A DNA stretch of 64,000 nt. Origin: JAFGJU01 sp964570935. Its GTDB lineage: Bacteria; Eisenbacteria; RBG-16-71-46; JAFGJU01. The notes under the pieces were generated by a model that saw nothing but the letters and a program-made list of their open reading frames with translations, had not been told where the DNA came from and made no database searches. The stretch lies in contig CAZMZP010000077.1 in NCBI GenBank assembly GCA_964570935.1, positions 13,485 to 77,484 on the forward strand. Reading direction: 5' to 3'. A program made the translations under genes and the position numbers. Of this stretch, positions 1-8,704 are shown piece by piece (position 1 is the first letter of the stretch; every line of letters begins with the position of its first letter).

Positions 1-1
1 G

Positions 2-187
2 TACGTGGTGGCCGCCAACGTGGGCAACTACACCAATGCCACCTCCACGCAGACCACAGGTGGCAGCTTCCTCGATCCCCCGGTGCCGGCGATCAAAGGA
101 ATCGCGCTGATTGTCCTCGTGGCCGGCGTGGGGCTCACGGCTCTGTACTTCATAGTCAGGAGGCGCAGGGTCGCAGTCAACAGCTAG
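2..187 (+). CDS. C-terminus of a membrane-anchored surface protein (5' end outside window)
   Basis: Only the last ~60 residues are present; the frame is open to the window edge, so the true start lies upstream. The tail has a Thr/Asn/Ser-rich stretch, a short VP motif, one hydrophobic span of about 20 residues and a terminal RRRR cluster followed by VAVNS. This short-motif/TM/Arg-cluster layout is what PEP-CTERM and IPTL-CTERM type sorting tails look like, in which an exosortase-like enzyme cleaves near the motif. It may equally be a plain C-terminal membrane anchor. No exosortase gene was recognised in the window. The body of the protein cannot be identified. Confidence 0.7.
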   Translation, partial: YVVAANVGNYTNATSTQTTGGSFLDPPVPAIKGIALIVLVAGVGLTALYFIVRRRRVAVNS

Positions 188-220
188 TGCGCCAAACCAG
201 GCGCGGGAACTCTGACCGAA

Positions 221-254
221 GGCGGTGGGCTCAACCCCCACCGCCTTTCTTCTT
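221..254 (+). terminator. Rho-independent terminator
   Basis: A perfect 9-bp stem (GGCGGTGGG with CCCACCGCC) and a 7-nt loop are followed by TTTCTTCTT. It lies 34 nt after the stop of the first, partial gene. Confidence 0.8.
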
Positions 255-280
255 GTGTTCCGGCCAGGCGCCCATCCCGG

Positions 281-309
281 TTGATTGAATGAGCGCTTCG
301 CTGTAGTAT
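281..309 (+). promoter_or_regulatory. Candidate sigma-70-type promoter
   Basis: TTGATT and TAGTAT are separated by 17 nt. The predicted transcription start falls about 7 nt further on, at the GTG that opens the propeller lipoprotein frame, so the leader would be very short or absent. Confidence 0.4.
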
Positions 310-315
310 CTCACG

Positions 316-1590
316 GTGACTGTGAATGAACCCCGTGGACAACGTGCCCCGCGGAAAACGCGTCCCGCGAAGAGGCGATGCTTGTTGCTGACCGACGTGA
401 GGAAGCGCGCGTTGAGAAACTCCGGCTTGAGACGTTCCCTGGTGAGCGCGGGCAGCGTGGTTGCCCTGCTGCTGGCCGCGGTGTCCTGCAATCCGGGTCA
501 GGAAACGACGGCCCGGGAATTCGTGTGGTCAGAGGACGAGACTCTCAGCGGGGGCTTTACTTCGGCGTACGTCAGCCCGAACAACGCCCGCTCGCTTTAC
601 CTGGAGGCCGGCGGCGGCGTCCAGGTCGTCTTCACGGGCAACACAGATTTCTACTACGACATCTTTTACGCAAGACGGACGGGCGTCGGGTGGGGACAAC
701 GGGAGCAGGTGAGTTTCACCGGCGCCACATCCTCCACGCCCTGCCTGGCCGTGGATAGCGCCGGAAACCCGTGCGTGGCGTGGTCCGACGGAGACGCCGG
801 ACAGTATGACATTCTGCTCTCACGACGGAAGGGCGGAACGTGGACAGCCGCGGAGAACGTGACCCACGACTCCACGTCTTCCCTTTTTCCTGCCATGGTT
901 GGAGGATGGGACGGGACGCTTCACCTAGTCTGGGAAGACCGTTGGGGCGACAAGTCCAGAGTTCTGTATGCCTCCAGTTCCGATTCCGGGTGGTCTAGAC
1001 CCGTCTGCCTGAGCCGTGAGGGCACGGATGCAACGGCGCCTGCCATCGCCGCCGCTTCCGGCGGAAAGGTCTGCGCGGTCTGGGCCGAGAGGGAGAAGGC
1101 CGGGCAGAACGTGATGTATCGGGAGCTCTCGGACGGCGAGTGGAAGGGACCGGTGCGACTGAACGACGGCGGGCGCTCCGGCGCCAGGCCGTCCGTGGCG
1201 GCCGGGCCGCGCGGGAGCGTCCACGTGGTGTGGGAGAGCCACCGGTACAAGAATCCGTCCGTGTGCTACCGGCATAAGCGAGGCCGCAGGTGGCAGTCCG
1301 AGGCCGAGCTGACCGACGGCAGGTCCAGGGCGTTCAGGCCGGCGGTGGCAGCGGGGCCGAGAGGTTCGGTGTACGTCGCGTGGTACGACGACAGATGGGG
1401 CGTGCCGCAGGCGGCCCTGCGCGCGGCGGAAGGCGACAGGTGGGGACTCGTGTCCAGGGTGAACCAGTCATCCGCGCCAACCTATTTTGTTACTATCGAG
1501 GTGGACAGGCGCGGAGACGCCCATCTGTTGTTCCAGGACAGGCGCAGGGGGACCTACGACGTCTACTACAAGAAGGGCGCAATACGATGA
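316..1590 (+). CDS. Secreted lipoprotein with sialidase/BNR-like beta-propeller repeats
   Basis: About six repeats of ~55 residues fill the mature protein. Each has a strand pattern like 'VHVVWExxR...YRxxxGxxW' followed by 'xxPxVAAGPxG', typical of sialidase-superfamily (BNR/Asp-box related) propellers. The N-terminus carries basic residues, a hydrophobic core and a lipobox (LAAVSC), so an outer-surface or periplasmic lipoprotein is expected. The start is uncertain: GTG at 316 gives an unusually long n-region, while TTG at 382 follows an AGAGG and GTG at 397 gives a normal 31-residue signal. No catalytic residues were identified, and substrate binding or sugar recognition is inference. It is followed after 13 nt by a P-loop gene. 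Confidence 0.8.
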   Translation: MTVNEPRGQRAPRKTRPAKRRCLLLTDVRKRALRNSGLRRSLVSAGSVVALLLAAVSCNPGQETTAREFVWSEDETLSGGFTSAYVSPNNARSLYLEAGGGVQVVFTGNTDFYYDIFYARRTGVGWGQREQVSFTGATSSTPCLAVDSAGNPCVAWSDGDAGQYDILLSRRKGGTWTAAENVTHDSTSSLFPAMVGGWDGTLHLVWEDRWGDKSRVLYASSSDSGWSRPVCLSREGTDATAPAIAAASGGKVCAVWAEREKAGQNVMYRELSDGEWKGPVRLNDGGRSGARPSVAAGPRGSVHVVWESHRYKNPSVCYRHKRGRRWQSEAELTDGRSRAFRPAVAAGPRGSVYVAWYDDRWGVPQAALRAAEGDRWGLVSRVNQSSAPTYFVTIEVDRRGDAHLLFQDRRRGTYDVYYKKGAIR

Positions 1591-1603
1591 AAGGAGCATG
1601 CGA

Positions 1604-2329
1604 ATGCAGGACAACTTCGAGGTGATCATTCTGATAGGAAGGCCCGCGGCCGGCAAGAGCGAGGTGATAGACTACCTCAAGAAGACCGAGGTCGAGGCAA
1701 GAAAGAAGCGCTTCGGGATGGGGGCGTTCGAAGAGCTCGACGACTTCCCGTACGTTTGGGAGACTTTCGAGATCGACGACATCCTGTCGAAGCACGGCCG
1801 CGAGCGGGTCTTCACTACGCCTGACTACTACTTCAAGGACCACTTCGTGTGGAACCTCTTCATAGAGAGGATAAGCCTCGAGTTCGCGAAGAAGCTGGCG
1901 CGCGACCCCGATTACCTCAAGCGCACGACCGCGATAGTCGAGTTCGCCCGCGGAGGAGAGAACGGGTTCGCCGAGGCGTTCTCCTACCTCTCCGACGACA
2001 TACTGAAGCGGGCGGGCATCGTGTACATAAAGGTCTCGTACGAGGAATCGTGCAGGAAGAACCGCCGCAGATTCGACCCCAAGCAGGCCGACAGCATTCT
2101 GTACCATTCGCTGCCTGACGAAAAGATGGAGTTCTACTACAAGGCCAACGACTGGGACAGGCTGGCGGGTGGAAACGACGGCTTCATCGAGATAAAGGGG
2201 CACAGAGTGCCGTTCGCCGTCTTCAACAACGAGCCGGAAGTCACTGACAAGCCGGAAGCGCTCGGCAAGGCGCTCGAAGACGTGTTCGCGAGACTCCGGA
2301 GGAGAATGAGCGAGAAGGCGCCGAAATGA
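1604..2329 (+). CDS. P-loop NTPase, nucleotide/nucleoside kinase-like
   Basis: A Walker A motif (GRPAAGKS) sits near residues 12-19 of a 241-residue cytoplasmic protein. A basic segment with RRRF (around residue 172) follows the central strands, as in the lid of small-molecule kinases. I could not place it in a named kinase family; the substrate is unknown. The start was chosen because AAGGAG at 1591-1596 is 7 nt before ATG 1604, while ATG 1598 is only 1 nt away. It directly follows the propeller lipoprotein on the same strand and may be cotranscribed, with no obvious functional link. Confidence 0.7.
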   Translation: MQDNFEVIILIGRPAAGKSEVIDYLKKTEVEARKKRFGMGAFEELDDFPYVWETFEIDDILSKHGRERVFTTPDYYFKDHFVWNLFIERISLEFAKKLARDPDYLKRTTAIVEFARGGENGFAEAFSYLSDDILKRAGIVYIKVSYEESCRKNRRRFDPKQADSILYHSLPDEKMEFYYKANDWDRLAGGNDGFIEIKGHRVPFAVFNNEPEVTDKPEALGKALEDVFARLRRRMSEKAPK

Positions 2330-2348
2330 ACTGAGCTCGTCCCGGAAG

Positions 2349-2374
2349 CCCCGTCGGCCGGCAAGTCGACGGGG
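2349..2374. terminator. Hairpin between convergent genes
   Basis: CCCCGTCG and CGACGGGG form an 8-bp stem between the ends of the convergent P-loop and membrane-protein genes. Only a weak T-rich tail (TATTCGTCT) follows on the plus strand, so termination strength is uncertain. Confidence 0.5.
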
Positions 2375-2382
2375 TATTCGTC

Positions 2383-3501
2383 TCAGTGTTTCTCGTGTTG
2401 TCCCGCCGGCTGGACCTCGATTTCGTGCTCGGCCACGAGCTCGGCCACGCGCTTCCTCTCCGCGATGGTCAGGAATCCGACCGCGACCAGAATGAAGGTG
2501 AGCGAGAGCCAATCCTGCAGGCTTGGGAACTTGCCCCTGCACGTGAGGCAGAACACGAGCGTCGCCGTGGTTCCCGCCACGAGCGAGGTCAGTCGGTTCA
2601 CCAGGCCGGCGAACGTCGCGGTCCTTCCCTTGAACATGAAGATGAAGACCGAGAAAAAGGCCACCATGCCGTAGGCGGTGCCTGCGAGAGTGGCCCAGCC
2701 CCAGATGGGCCTGGGGTCGGACACCGACGCTCTGAACACCTCGAGCTGTGGCGCGCTCCAACCGAACCACCGCGGCCCGTTGAACAGCACGATCGCCACC
2801 GACGCCATCGTCACTGCGGCCGCGATCTGTTCAATGCCGAAGAACCAGCGGTTGTCTAGTTTCACGCCCTTTCCGCGGGTGTTCTTGTAGTAGTTCATTA
2901 TGTAGATCCGGATTGCGTAGGCGACTATGTAGCTTCCCAGTATGCTCATGGCCGCTCTCGAACCCAGGAAGTCGAAGCTGCCTGGCTTGACCCAGACCAG
3001 CTGGACGCTGGCGGCGAGCAACGCGAACACGACGCCCACGTTCTCCTCCCTGTAGACCTTCTTGTGGAGGATACCCTGCCCTATCTGCACGGCGTCGACG
3101 ATGCGGCTGATGACGATGACGCTGGCGCGCATTATGACCATCGCGACCATGACCGAAATCGGCAGGGTGTACATCAACGTGGTGGTGGGTATGACGACCG
3201 CGGTGCATATCCCGGACGGGATTATGTACGTGTATTCGCGCGGGAACGTGAACGGTCCCCAGGTCAAGAGCTGGGTGGACTTGGACCTGTACCAGCGCAG
3301 GGCGAGCACCACCAGAAGACACAGCGCACTCCCTCCCAGGGTGCTGTAGGTCAGGAACTCAACCTGCTCCATCCCAGGGAATCCCTGGTCCGCTTTTCCG
3401 GTGAAATACTTCACCGTCACGCCGGTTATCACGTAGAAGAAGAAATACGCAAGACACAATTGCAGTAGTCTGGCCGAACTGCCTTCTTTGGTGCGCCACA
3501 T
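2383..3501 (-). CDS. Polytopic membrane protein, EamA/DMT-transporter-like
   Basis: The 372-residue protein has about ten hydrophobic segments, with short basic loops (e.g. HKKVYREE, YKNTRGKG). The arrangement resembles drug/metabolite or nucleotide-sugar-type transporters of the DMT superfamily, but I see no diagnostic motif, so the substrate is unknown. The C-terminus is hydrophilic and charged (ERKRVAELVAEHEIEV). ATG 3501 was chosen because GGAAGG lies 6 nt upstream and the segment before it looks non-coding. It is transcribed towards the P-loop gene and stands apart from the next minus-strand gene. Confidence 0.65.
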   Translation of the reverse strand: MWRTKEGSSARLLQLCLAYFFFYVITGVTVKYFTGKADQGFPGMEQVEFLTYSTLGGSALCLLVVLALRWYRSKSTQLLTWGPFTFPREYTYIIPSGICTAVVIPTTTLMYTLPISVMVAMVIMRASVIVISRIVDAVQIGQGILHKKVYREENVGVVFALLAASVQLVWVKPGSFDFLGSRAAMSILGSYIVAYAIRIYIMNYYKNTRGKGVKLDNRWFFGIEQIAAAVTMASVAIVLFNGPRWFGWSAPQLEVFRASVSDPRPIWGWATLAGTAYGMVAFFSVFIFMFKGRTATFAGLVNRLTSLVAGTTATLVFCLTCRGKFPSLQDWLSLTFILVAVGFLTIAERKRVAELVAEHEIEVQPAGQHEKH

Positions 3502-3649
3502 GTTGAGCCTTCCAGGTTCTGGGTGAAAGCGTTCTTGCACCGTCCGGAACGGAGCACGGCGTGACACGAACAGAGTGCCATCGGGATAAAGTACGCACGA
3601 GGTTACAGCAGAGAGAAACGGAAGTCGAGAGGATACTGCGGGTCTCGTG

Positions 3650-3671
3650 CTCCCGCCGGCGTCGGCGGGAG
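3650..3671 (-). terminator. Perfect hairpin at the stop of the PTS-IIA-like gene
   Basis: A 9-bp perfect stem (CTCCCGCCG/CGGCGGGAG) with a 4-nt loop abuts the TAG stop of the downstream-reading minus-strand gene. It lacks a T-tract, so it may protect mRNA 3' ends rather than terminate. Confidence 0.45.
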
Positions 3672-4175
3672 CTACTCGAAGCTGCGGATTATGCGCAGCA
3701 CTTCGTGAGGGTCGGCGGCCTCCGCGAGCCGCCGCACCGAATCTTCGAAGCTCAGGATCTCCGAAAGGGACCTGTAGACCCTCAGGTAGAACCTGTCGTC
3801 GTCCGGCGGCGACGCCATCGGAAAGAAGATCCTGACGGGTTTGCCGTCCAGCGAGTCGAACTCGAGACCGCTGTCCGAGCGCGCGAACGCTATCACGAAT
3901 TCTTTCACCTGCAACGTCCTCACATGGGGCATCGCAACTCCGCCTCCGATTCCCGTCGTGGCCTTCTTCTCACGGTTGTGGAGGTCGCGGAAGAGGCGCT
4001 GCGCGTTGCGCACCCTGCCGGAGCGGTTGAGGACCATCGACAGGACGCCGACGACCCTCTCCTTGGTCTCCCGGACCCGTCTCTGTTCGCTGGTGTCTTC
4101 GGGGAAGTCAAGGTCCACGAGCGAATCCAGGTTCAGCTCTATCAGTTCTGGCGTGAGATACCGCGAGAGTCTCAT
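3672..4175 (-). CDS. PTS EIIA type-2 (PtsN/fructose-IIA-like) domain protein
   Basis: The 167-residue protein begins with the typical 'MRLSRYLTPELIELNLDS' start of EIIA-Fru/PtsN proteins. It contains GIGGGVAMPHVRT, where His84 matches the phosphorylated histidine. The family accepts phosphate from HPr or NPr, and stand-alone members are usually regulatory. No PTS permease, HPr or enzyme I gene is nearby, so a regulatory role is more likely than sugar uptake (inference). ATG 4175 was chosen because it gives the family-standard N-terminus; a GGGGGA just upstream is close to it. An in-frame ATG at 4235 would add 20 unrelated residues. Confidence 0.8.
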   Translation of the reverse strand: MRLSRYLTPELIELNLDSLVDLDFPEDTSEQRRVRETKERVVGVLSMVLNRSGRVRNAQRLFRDLHNREKKATTGIGGGVAMPHVRTLQVKEFVIAFARSDSGLEFDSLDGKPVRIFFPMASPPDDDRFYLRVYRSLSEILSFEDSVRRLAEAADPHEVLRIIRSFE

Positions 4176-4319
4176 GTCCCCCAAAAGTGCGCTCGGAACG
4201 CACTGAACGGACGTGCGCCCCGAGCGCTTTTGCACGAAGCCGTTGCGGGCGCGCCCGCGGAGACCGGGCTGCCCTGCTGAGGCATCGTGCCTTAGCCGCG
4301 GTGCTCGGACTACGCGACG

Positions 4320-6098
4320 TTACTTCAGCATCACGAGTTTGAGCGACTGGACGACACCTTCTCCCTCGAGCCTCGCGATGTAGACGCCGGACCCCAACAC
4401 GTTCCCGTCCGAATCCCTACCGCCCCAGACCAGCAGGTGACGACCGGCGTCCAGTGTGCCCGAGGCCAGCACTGCCACCTTGTGTCCGGACACGTCATAC
4501 ACGCACAGCTGCCCGCGCACCGGCCTGTCGAGCTCGAAGGTGATGCGGACGACAGGGTTGAACGGGTTCGGCCAGGCCTCGAGGCCGCTCACGACCGTTT
4601 GCGGCGAAGCCAGCTCCAGCGTGCCGCCCGAGGACGTGCTGAACGTCTGCCCGTCCTCGTTGCCGGCCTGCGCCAGCGATGCCGGCGCCACGTACTTTAT
4701 CGTGTACGCGAGGTAGTCGCCGTAGCACGAGTACGTCTTACTGTTGCCGTTGGCCGCCACTCTCACCCTTATCTCTCCCGTGGCCGAGATGAAATTGGCC
4801 GGAGACGTCGTGGTGTAAGCCTTGGTCAAGTCCGTCGTGGCCACGGTCCCGGAGTTTATCTGAGCCCAAGTGCTCGTGCTGAAGTTGTACAGATACAGCG
4901 TCTGCGTGCGGCTGGTAGAGTACTTGCCGTTGTAGGTGATGGTGAGCTCCGTGGGCGTCTCCGCGATGGTCGTCTTGCCGTACCAGTCGGTGTAGTACTT
5001 CGTACCCGACTTGACGGCGTTCACGCGGAGGTAGCTGGCGTCGTCCGCGGCCAGGTTAGCGTAGCTCCCGGACGCAATCGTTCCGATCAGCATCGTCACC
5101 GCCGTGGGATAGTAGGTCTTGGTGTAGACCTGCCCGCCTCCGCCGTTGAAGTAGGTGTCAGTGAACCCAGTGCCGCTGACCGTGTACGCTGCGCCCGAGC
5201 CGGGGTCTGCCTGTATGATGATGTTCCCGCCGACCTTGTCCCAGCTGGGGTTCGGCGAGACTCCCGAGCCGATCTCAGTCCAGTAGGTCTTGACGTTGTG
5301 GTTGTGAAGACGCGTCAGCGCGTCCGACGTCGGATGCCCGTACGAGTTGTCACCCACGCATATCACGCCCACCTCTGGGGTAGTGGCGGTGAGCCAGGCG
5401 TCGTTAGTGGAGGTCGCGGACCCGTGATGATGGACCTTGTACACTTCCACGTCGCCGACCATCGGCCCTACAGTAGTCTCGACGTCGTTGCCGCTGCCAC
5501 CGGTCAGGTCTCCGCCCAGCACTTCGTCGAAGCTGCCGTAGGTGAGTTTGAGCACGACGCTCTTGGCGTTCTCGTCAGAGCCGCTGGGTGAGTACACGCC
5601 GGCGCCGTTCAGGTCTATGCACTTTATCGTGACCGGGTCGGCCGCGCCCGCGTCCAGAGTTATGGTCTGGTTCTTGGTTATCGTGGTCCTGTCGTTGCCG
5701 AGGGCGGCGACGTAGGCGTCGTAGGTGGCACTGGAATACGAGTAGCCCCTGTCGTAGCCGGCTATGTTGAGAACCACTCCGGCCCCCATCAGGTCGTCAA
5801 GACATCCGATGTGGTCGGCGTGGTAGTGGGAAGCGAAGTTGTAATCGAAATCCGTGACTCCAAGTCCTGTGATGTAACTGACGAATGGCGTGCAGTTGTT
5901 GTAGGCCGCGTCGTCCACGATGGCGAGCTGGCCCTGAGGGCTGATGATGAGGATCCCGTCACCCTGCCCGACGTCGATGTGATGGATTTGGAGTCTGCCG
6001 TTTCCCAGTTGCGCGAACGCGCAGCTGGAGTACGCGAGAACGAGAGCCAGAACGAACAGTGGCGCGAGAGACCTTCCGAACGGGTTCGCACTTCTCAT
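4320..6098 (-). CDS. Secreted ComEC-like metallo-beta-lactamase with C-terminal FlgD-like domain
   Basis: An N-terminal signal peptide ending near SCAFA precedes a metallo-beta-lactamase domain. It opens with HHIDVGQGDGIL and holds the metal motif SHYHADHIG (about residues 88-96) and VHHHGS (about 220-225). These are the hallmarks of the ComEC/Rec2 beta-lactamase branch, here without membrane segments, so an exported hydrolase or nuclease is likely. Residues ~323-470 form a module that recurs nearly intact in the beta-helix protein at 57461-59038. The last ~100 residues are a FlgD-like Ig domain (NPFNP ... LKLVMLK). The start has an AAGGAGG 8 nt upstream. The substrate is unknown. Confidence 0.8.
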   Translation of the reverse strand: MRSANPFGRSLAPLFVLALVLAYSSCAFAQLGNGRLQIHHIDVGQGDGILIISPQGQLAIVDDAAYNNCTPFVSYITGLGVTDFDYNFASHYHADHIGCLDDLMGAGVVLNIAGYDRGYSYSSATYDAYVAALGNDRTTITKNQTITLDAGAADPVTIKCIDLNGAGVYSPSGSDENAKSVVLKLTYGSFDEVLGGDLTGGSGNDVETTVGPMVGDVEVYKVHHHGSATSTNDAWLTATTPEVGVICVGDNSYGHPTSDALTRLHNHNVKTYWTEIGSGVSPNPSWDKVGGNIIIQADPGSGAAYTVSGTGFTDTYFNGGGGQVYTKTYYPTAVTMLIGTIASGSYANLAADDASYLRVNAVKSGTKYYTDWYGKTTIAETPTELTITYNGKYSTSRTQTLYLYNFSTSTWAQINSGTVATTDLTKAYTTTSPANFISATGEIRVRVAANGNSKTYSCYGDYLAYTIKYVAPASLAQAGNEDGQTFSTSSGGTLELASPQTVVSGLEAWPNPFNPVVRITFELDRPVRGQLCVYDVSGHKVAVLASGTLDAGRHLLVWGGRDSDGNVLGSGVYIARLEGEGVVQSLKLVMLK

Positions 6099-6611
6099 CG
6101 GCCGTTCCTCCTTCCGCCGGCTGGAGTGGATGATGTTGGGAACACCGCCACCTCCCGAGACGAGACTTACATAAGACAAAACCACCGGCGGCGCAACAGA
6201 AAAGTTCGGCGAGAAGCGGAGTGCTGGGGACGGGGCGGGCGTCAGGGCGACTGTCCCCCGGCTGCGGACGGGCCGGGGCCCGGATGGGGCGGGTCCGGGG
6301 CCGCGGCCGGTGACGGCATGCTGGCCCAGTTTATGCTGTCTTGAGGCGCAGGGAAGGACCGCCGAAGGGTCGGACAGGCCCGGTGGCGGCTGCGGCCGCG
6401 GAACCACGGCCCGCGGGCCGTCTGGAGCAGCTCCCGGGCGGAGAACGCAGAACGTAACTAACTGGTTGCTTTTTGCACGCATAGCGGGTATTTCTATAGG
6501 TGAGCCTGCGGCGCGTCACGCACCCTTGGGCGGGCAGCCGCGGCGCGTTTTATCAACTTTTGCGGCGCCGACACCTCCGGCTGGAGGCCGGGTGCCGGGC
6601 GGACTTGATCC
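6099..6611. other. Intergenic region between divergent secreted-protein genes
   Basis: This very GC-rich spacer presumably holds both divergent promoters. On the plus strand a weak match TTGCTT-17 nt-TATTTC lies near 6465-6495. No convincing gene, RNA motif or repeat was seen. Confidence 0.3.
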
Positions 6612-8702
6612 ATGAGAACCAAGATTCACATCGTCCACCTGAACGACCTCCTCCGGCTGAACGACCTCCTCCGGGCGACGCGGACCGCGGGGCCGCTCCT
6701 GGTCCTGGCCCTGACCGCTTCGGTGCTGATTCCCGCCGCCGCGCTCTGCGCGAACGACGTCACGCCTTCCGTGGTGTACCAGAACCTGACCGAGCTCTTC
6801 GCCAGGAAAACCTACAGCAACACGAAGCCCACGTCGCTCCTCTACACGACGTCAAACAGGTTCTTCGAGCCCGAGCTGTGCATTTTCAGGGACACTCAGT
6901 ACGGGACCGAGATCTGGCGCCTGGCCAACGACCCCGACGCCACGCAGCACCACTGTCACATAAACAGAAGTCCGTGGAATGCGAACGGCTCGTTGATGGG
7001 TTTCATGACGTACAGGTACATACCTGGGTTCTACTACGGACCGGGGGATTTCCGTCTGCTGATGATCACTGCCGACTCCGACACCCAGAGAGTCGTCGTG
7101 CCCCAGGGTCACGCCGGAGTCGTCGACTACATCAACCAGGTCAACTGGGACAGGTTCAACCCGAACGTGATGTGGTTCGGTTACTTCGACGGCCTGTACC
7201 GCACTGACGTCGGCAGCAACGACGCGACCACGCTGTTCCAGGCGCTCCCGAACACCGACCGCAGAAAGGGCATCTTCTCGTACCTGTCCGAGCAGAACCA
7301 GATAATGGTCAAGGAAGTGAACTCGGAGAGCTACGTCGCCAACCTGTACTTCATCGACCCGGCGAAGCCGGCCGGCAGTCGTCTCACACACTACCCCATC
7401 AACTTCGGCATCACCGGCGTGAGCTGCCACAGCCAGAGCGAAGAGTGGCACATCCACGACGTCTATTTCCGCAGGAACGCCGACACGACCTACGTGATGA
7501 ACTACGGGCCGCAGGGCGACGTGGGCGAATACTGCTTCTTCGAGGTGCCGTACTCAGGGGACAAGACCAAGATCGAACTGTGCTATTCGCAGACGTCCAG
7601 CAGCGTCCCGTACTACTCGCATCCCGCCTGGAATCACGACGGGGCCAAGGTGGCCTACGTCGGCGAGAGCAGCCCCGGGGCCAACGACTGGGGCATCCAG
7701 GTGAGAACGCACGACGCCGGGACCAAGCTTGTGACCCTGACCAGGCAGGCCACGAGCGCCCACCTGGCCTGGGACGGGTACGACGACGAGTGGGTCATCG
7801 CGTCGACGGGCGTGTGGCAGGGCGGCGAGGAGAAGCTCCTGAAGATGAACACCGTGAACGCGACCTGCGTTCCGTTCGTGAACCCGTACTCCGAGATAAA
7901 CGGCACCAGCACGACTTACTGCGCGCAGCCGAGACCCGCGCAGAGCCCGGACGCCACGAAAGTCATGTACACGTCCACGATGCTCCAGAAGACCGACACG
8001 AAGCCGGAAATCTACGTGGCTGTGATGAGGCGTCCGTACCCGCCGAGAAACCTGAACGCCTCCGGGTCGACGAGCGTCACACTGACGTGGCAGGCTTCGG
8101 CCGTCTCCCGCGAGACGAAGGGATATCACGTGTACAGGTCCGTCGGAAACGACGCGGCATTCGTCGAGCTGACTGCCGCCGCGGTCAACGCGGCGACGTA
8201 CACGGACAACTCGGTCGTGGCTGGACAGACGTACTACTACGGCGTCACCACCGAAGAGTTCTCGGGCCTGGAATCCGACGAGCTCTCGAACATCATGAAA
8301 GTGGACGTCTCGCAGTCGGGGGCGTCGGCCGGTCTTCACAGGGCGCAGGGGCTCAAAGGTTGGGACACGACGGCGCCGGCGCAGGTGGGCAGTTTCTCCA
8401 TGCAGCAGGTGGCGCCAGGACAGTACCGGTTGAACTGGCAGGCTTCGTCCGACAACGACGTGCGCTACTACAACATCTACTATTCGGTTGAGGGGACGCC
8501 CTCGCCGTCTCCGCAGAGACTCATCTCGTCCACGCCAAGAAACACGCTGACCTATCTCGACTGGCTGGCCAGGACCGACGCGACACCGTACTACGCGGTG
8601 ACCGCGGTAGACAGGGCCGGAAACGAATCGGCTCCGGCCTCCCCGTCGGGCTCCACCGACCAGACTGCTCCGGCCGCAGTTCGCGACCTCCAGAGTCCCT
8701 GA
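6612..8702 (+). CDS. Secreted TolB/oligogalacturonate-lyase-like propeller protein with two FN3 domains
   Basis: A signal peptide (core LLVLALTASVLIPAAALC) precedes a ~430-residue region. It has propeller-like repeats such as HINRSPWNANGSLMGF and HPAWNHDGAKVAYV, resembling TolB/oligogalacturonate-lyase type seven-bladed propellers. Two FN3 domains follow (about residues 476-570 and 586-680), the second with YYAVTAVDRAGNES. The protein stops at 'TAPAAVRDLQSP', which reads like the linker opening a third FN3 domain, so the C-terminus may be truncated; no FlgD-like end is present. The n-region contains a perfect 18-bp tandem duplication. The start codon has no strong ribosome-binding site. Activity is unproven. 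Confidence 0.7.
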   Translation: MRTKIHIVHLNDLLRLNDLLRATRTAGPLLVLALTASVLIPAAALCANDVTPSVVYQNLTELFARKTYSNTKPTSLLYTTSNRFFEPELCIFRDTQYGTEIWRLANDPDATQHHCHINRSPWNANGSLMGFMTYRYIPGFYYGPGDFRLLMITADSDTQRVVVPQGHAGVVDYINQVNWDRFNPNVMWFGYFDGLYRTDVGSNDATTLFQALPNTDRRKGIFSYLSEQNQIMVKEVNSESYVANLYFIDPAKPAGSRLTHYPINFGITGVSCHSQSEEWHIHDVYFRRNADTTYVMNYGPQGDVGEYCFFEVPYSGDKTKIELCYSQTSSSVPYYSHPAWNHDGAKVAYVGESSPGANDWGIQVRTHDAGTKLVTLTRQATSAHLAWDGYDDEWVIASTGVWQGGEEKLLKMNTVNATCVPFVNPYSEINGTSTTYCAQPRPAQSPDATKVMYTSTMLQKTDTKPEIYVAVMRRPYPPRNLNASGSTSVTLTWQASAVSRETKGYHVYRSVGNDAAFVELTAAAVNAATYTDNSVVAGQTYYYGVTTEEFSGLESDELSNIMKVDVSQSGASAGLHRAQGLKGWDTTAPAQVGSFSMQQVAPGQYRLNWQASSDNDVRYYNIYYSVEGTPSPSPQRLISSTPRNTLTYLDWLARTDATPYYAVTAVDRAGNESAPASPSGSTDQTAPAAVRDLQSP
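6639..6674 (+). repeat. Perfect 18-bp tandem duplication in a signal-peptide coding region
   Basis: CTGAACGACCTCCTCCGG occurs twice back to back, encoding LNDLLR-LNDLLR before the hydrophobic core of the propeller-FN3 protein. Confidence 0.9.
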
Positions 8703-8704
8703 CC

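Noticed and set aside
1493..2770. Long minus-strand frame across the P-loop gene
   Set aside because: Spans two real genes and an intergenic hairpin; protein is Arg/Val-rich with no domain.
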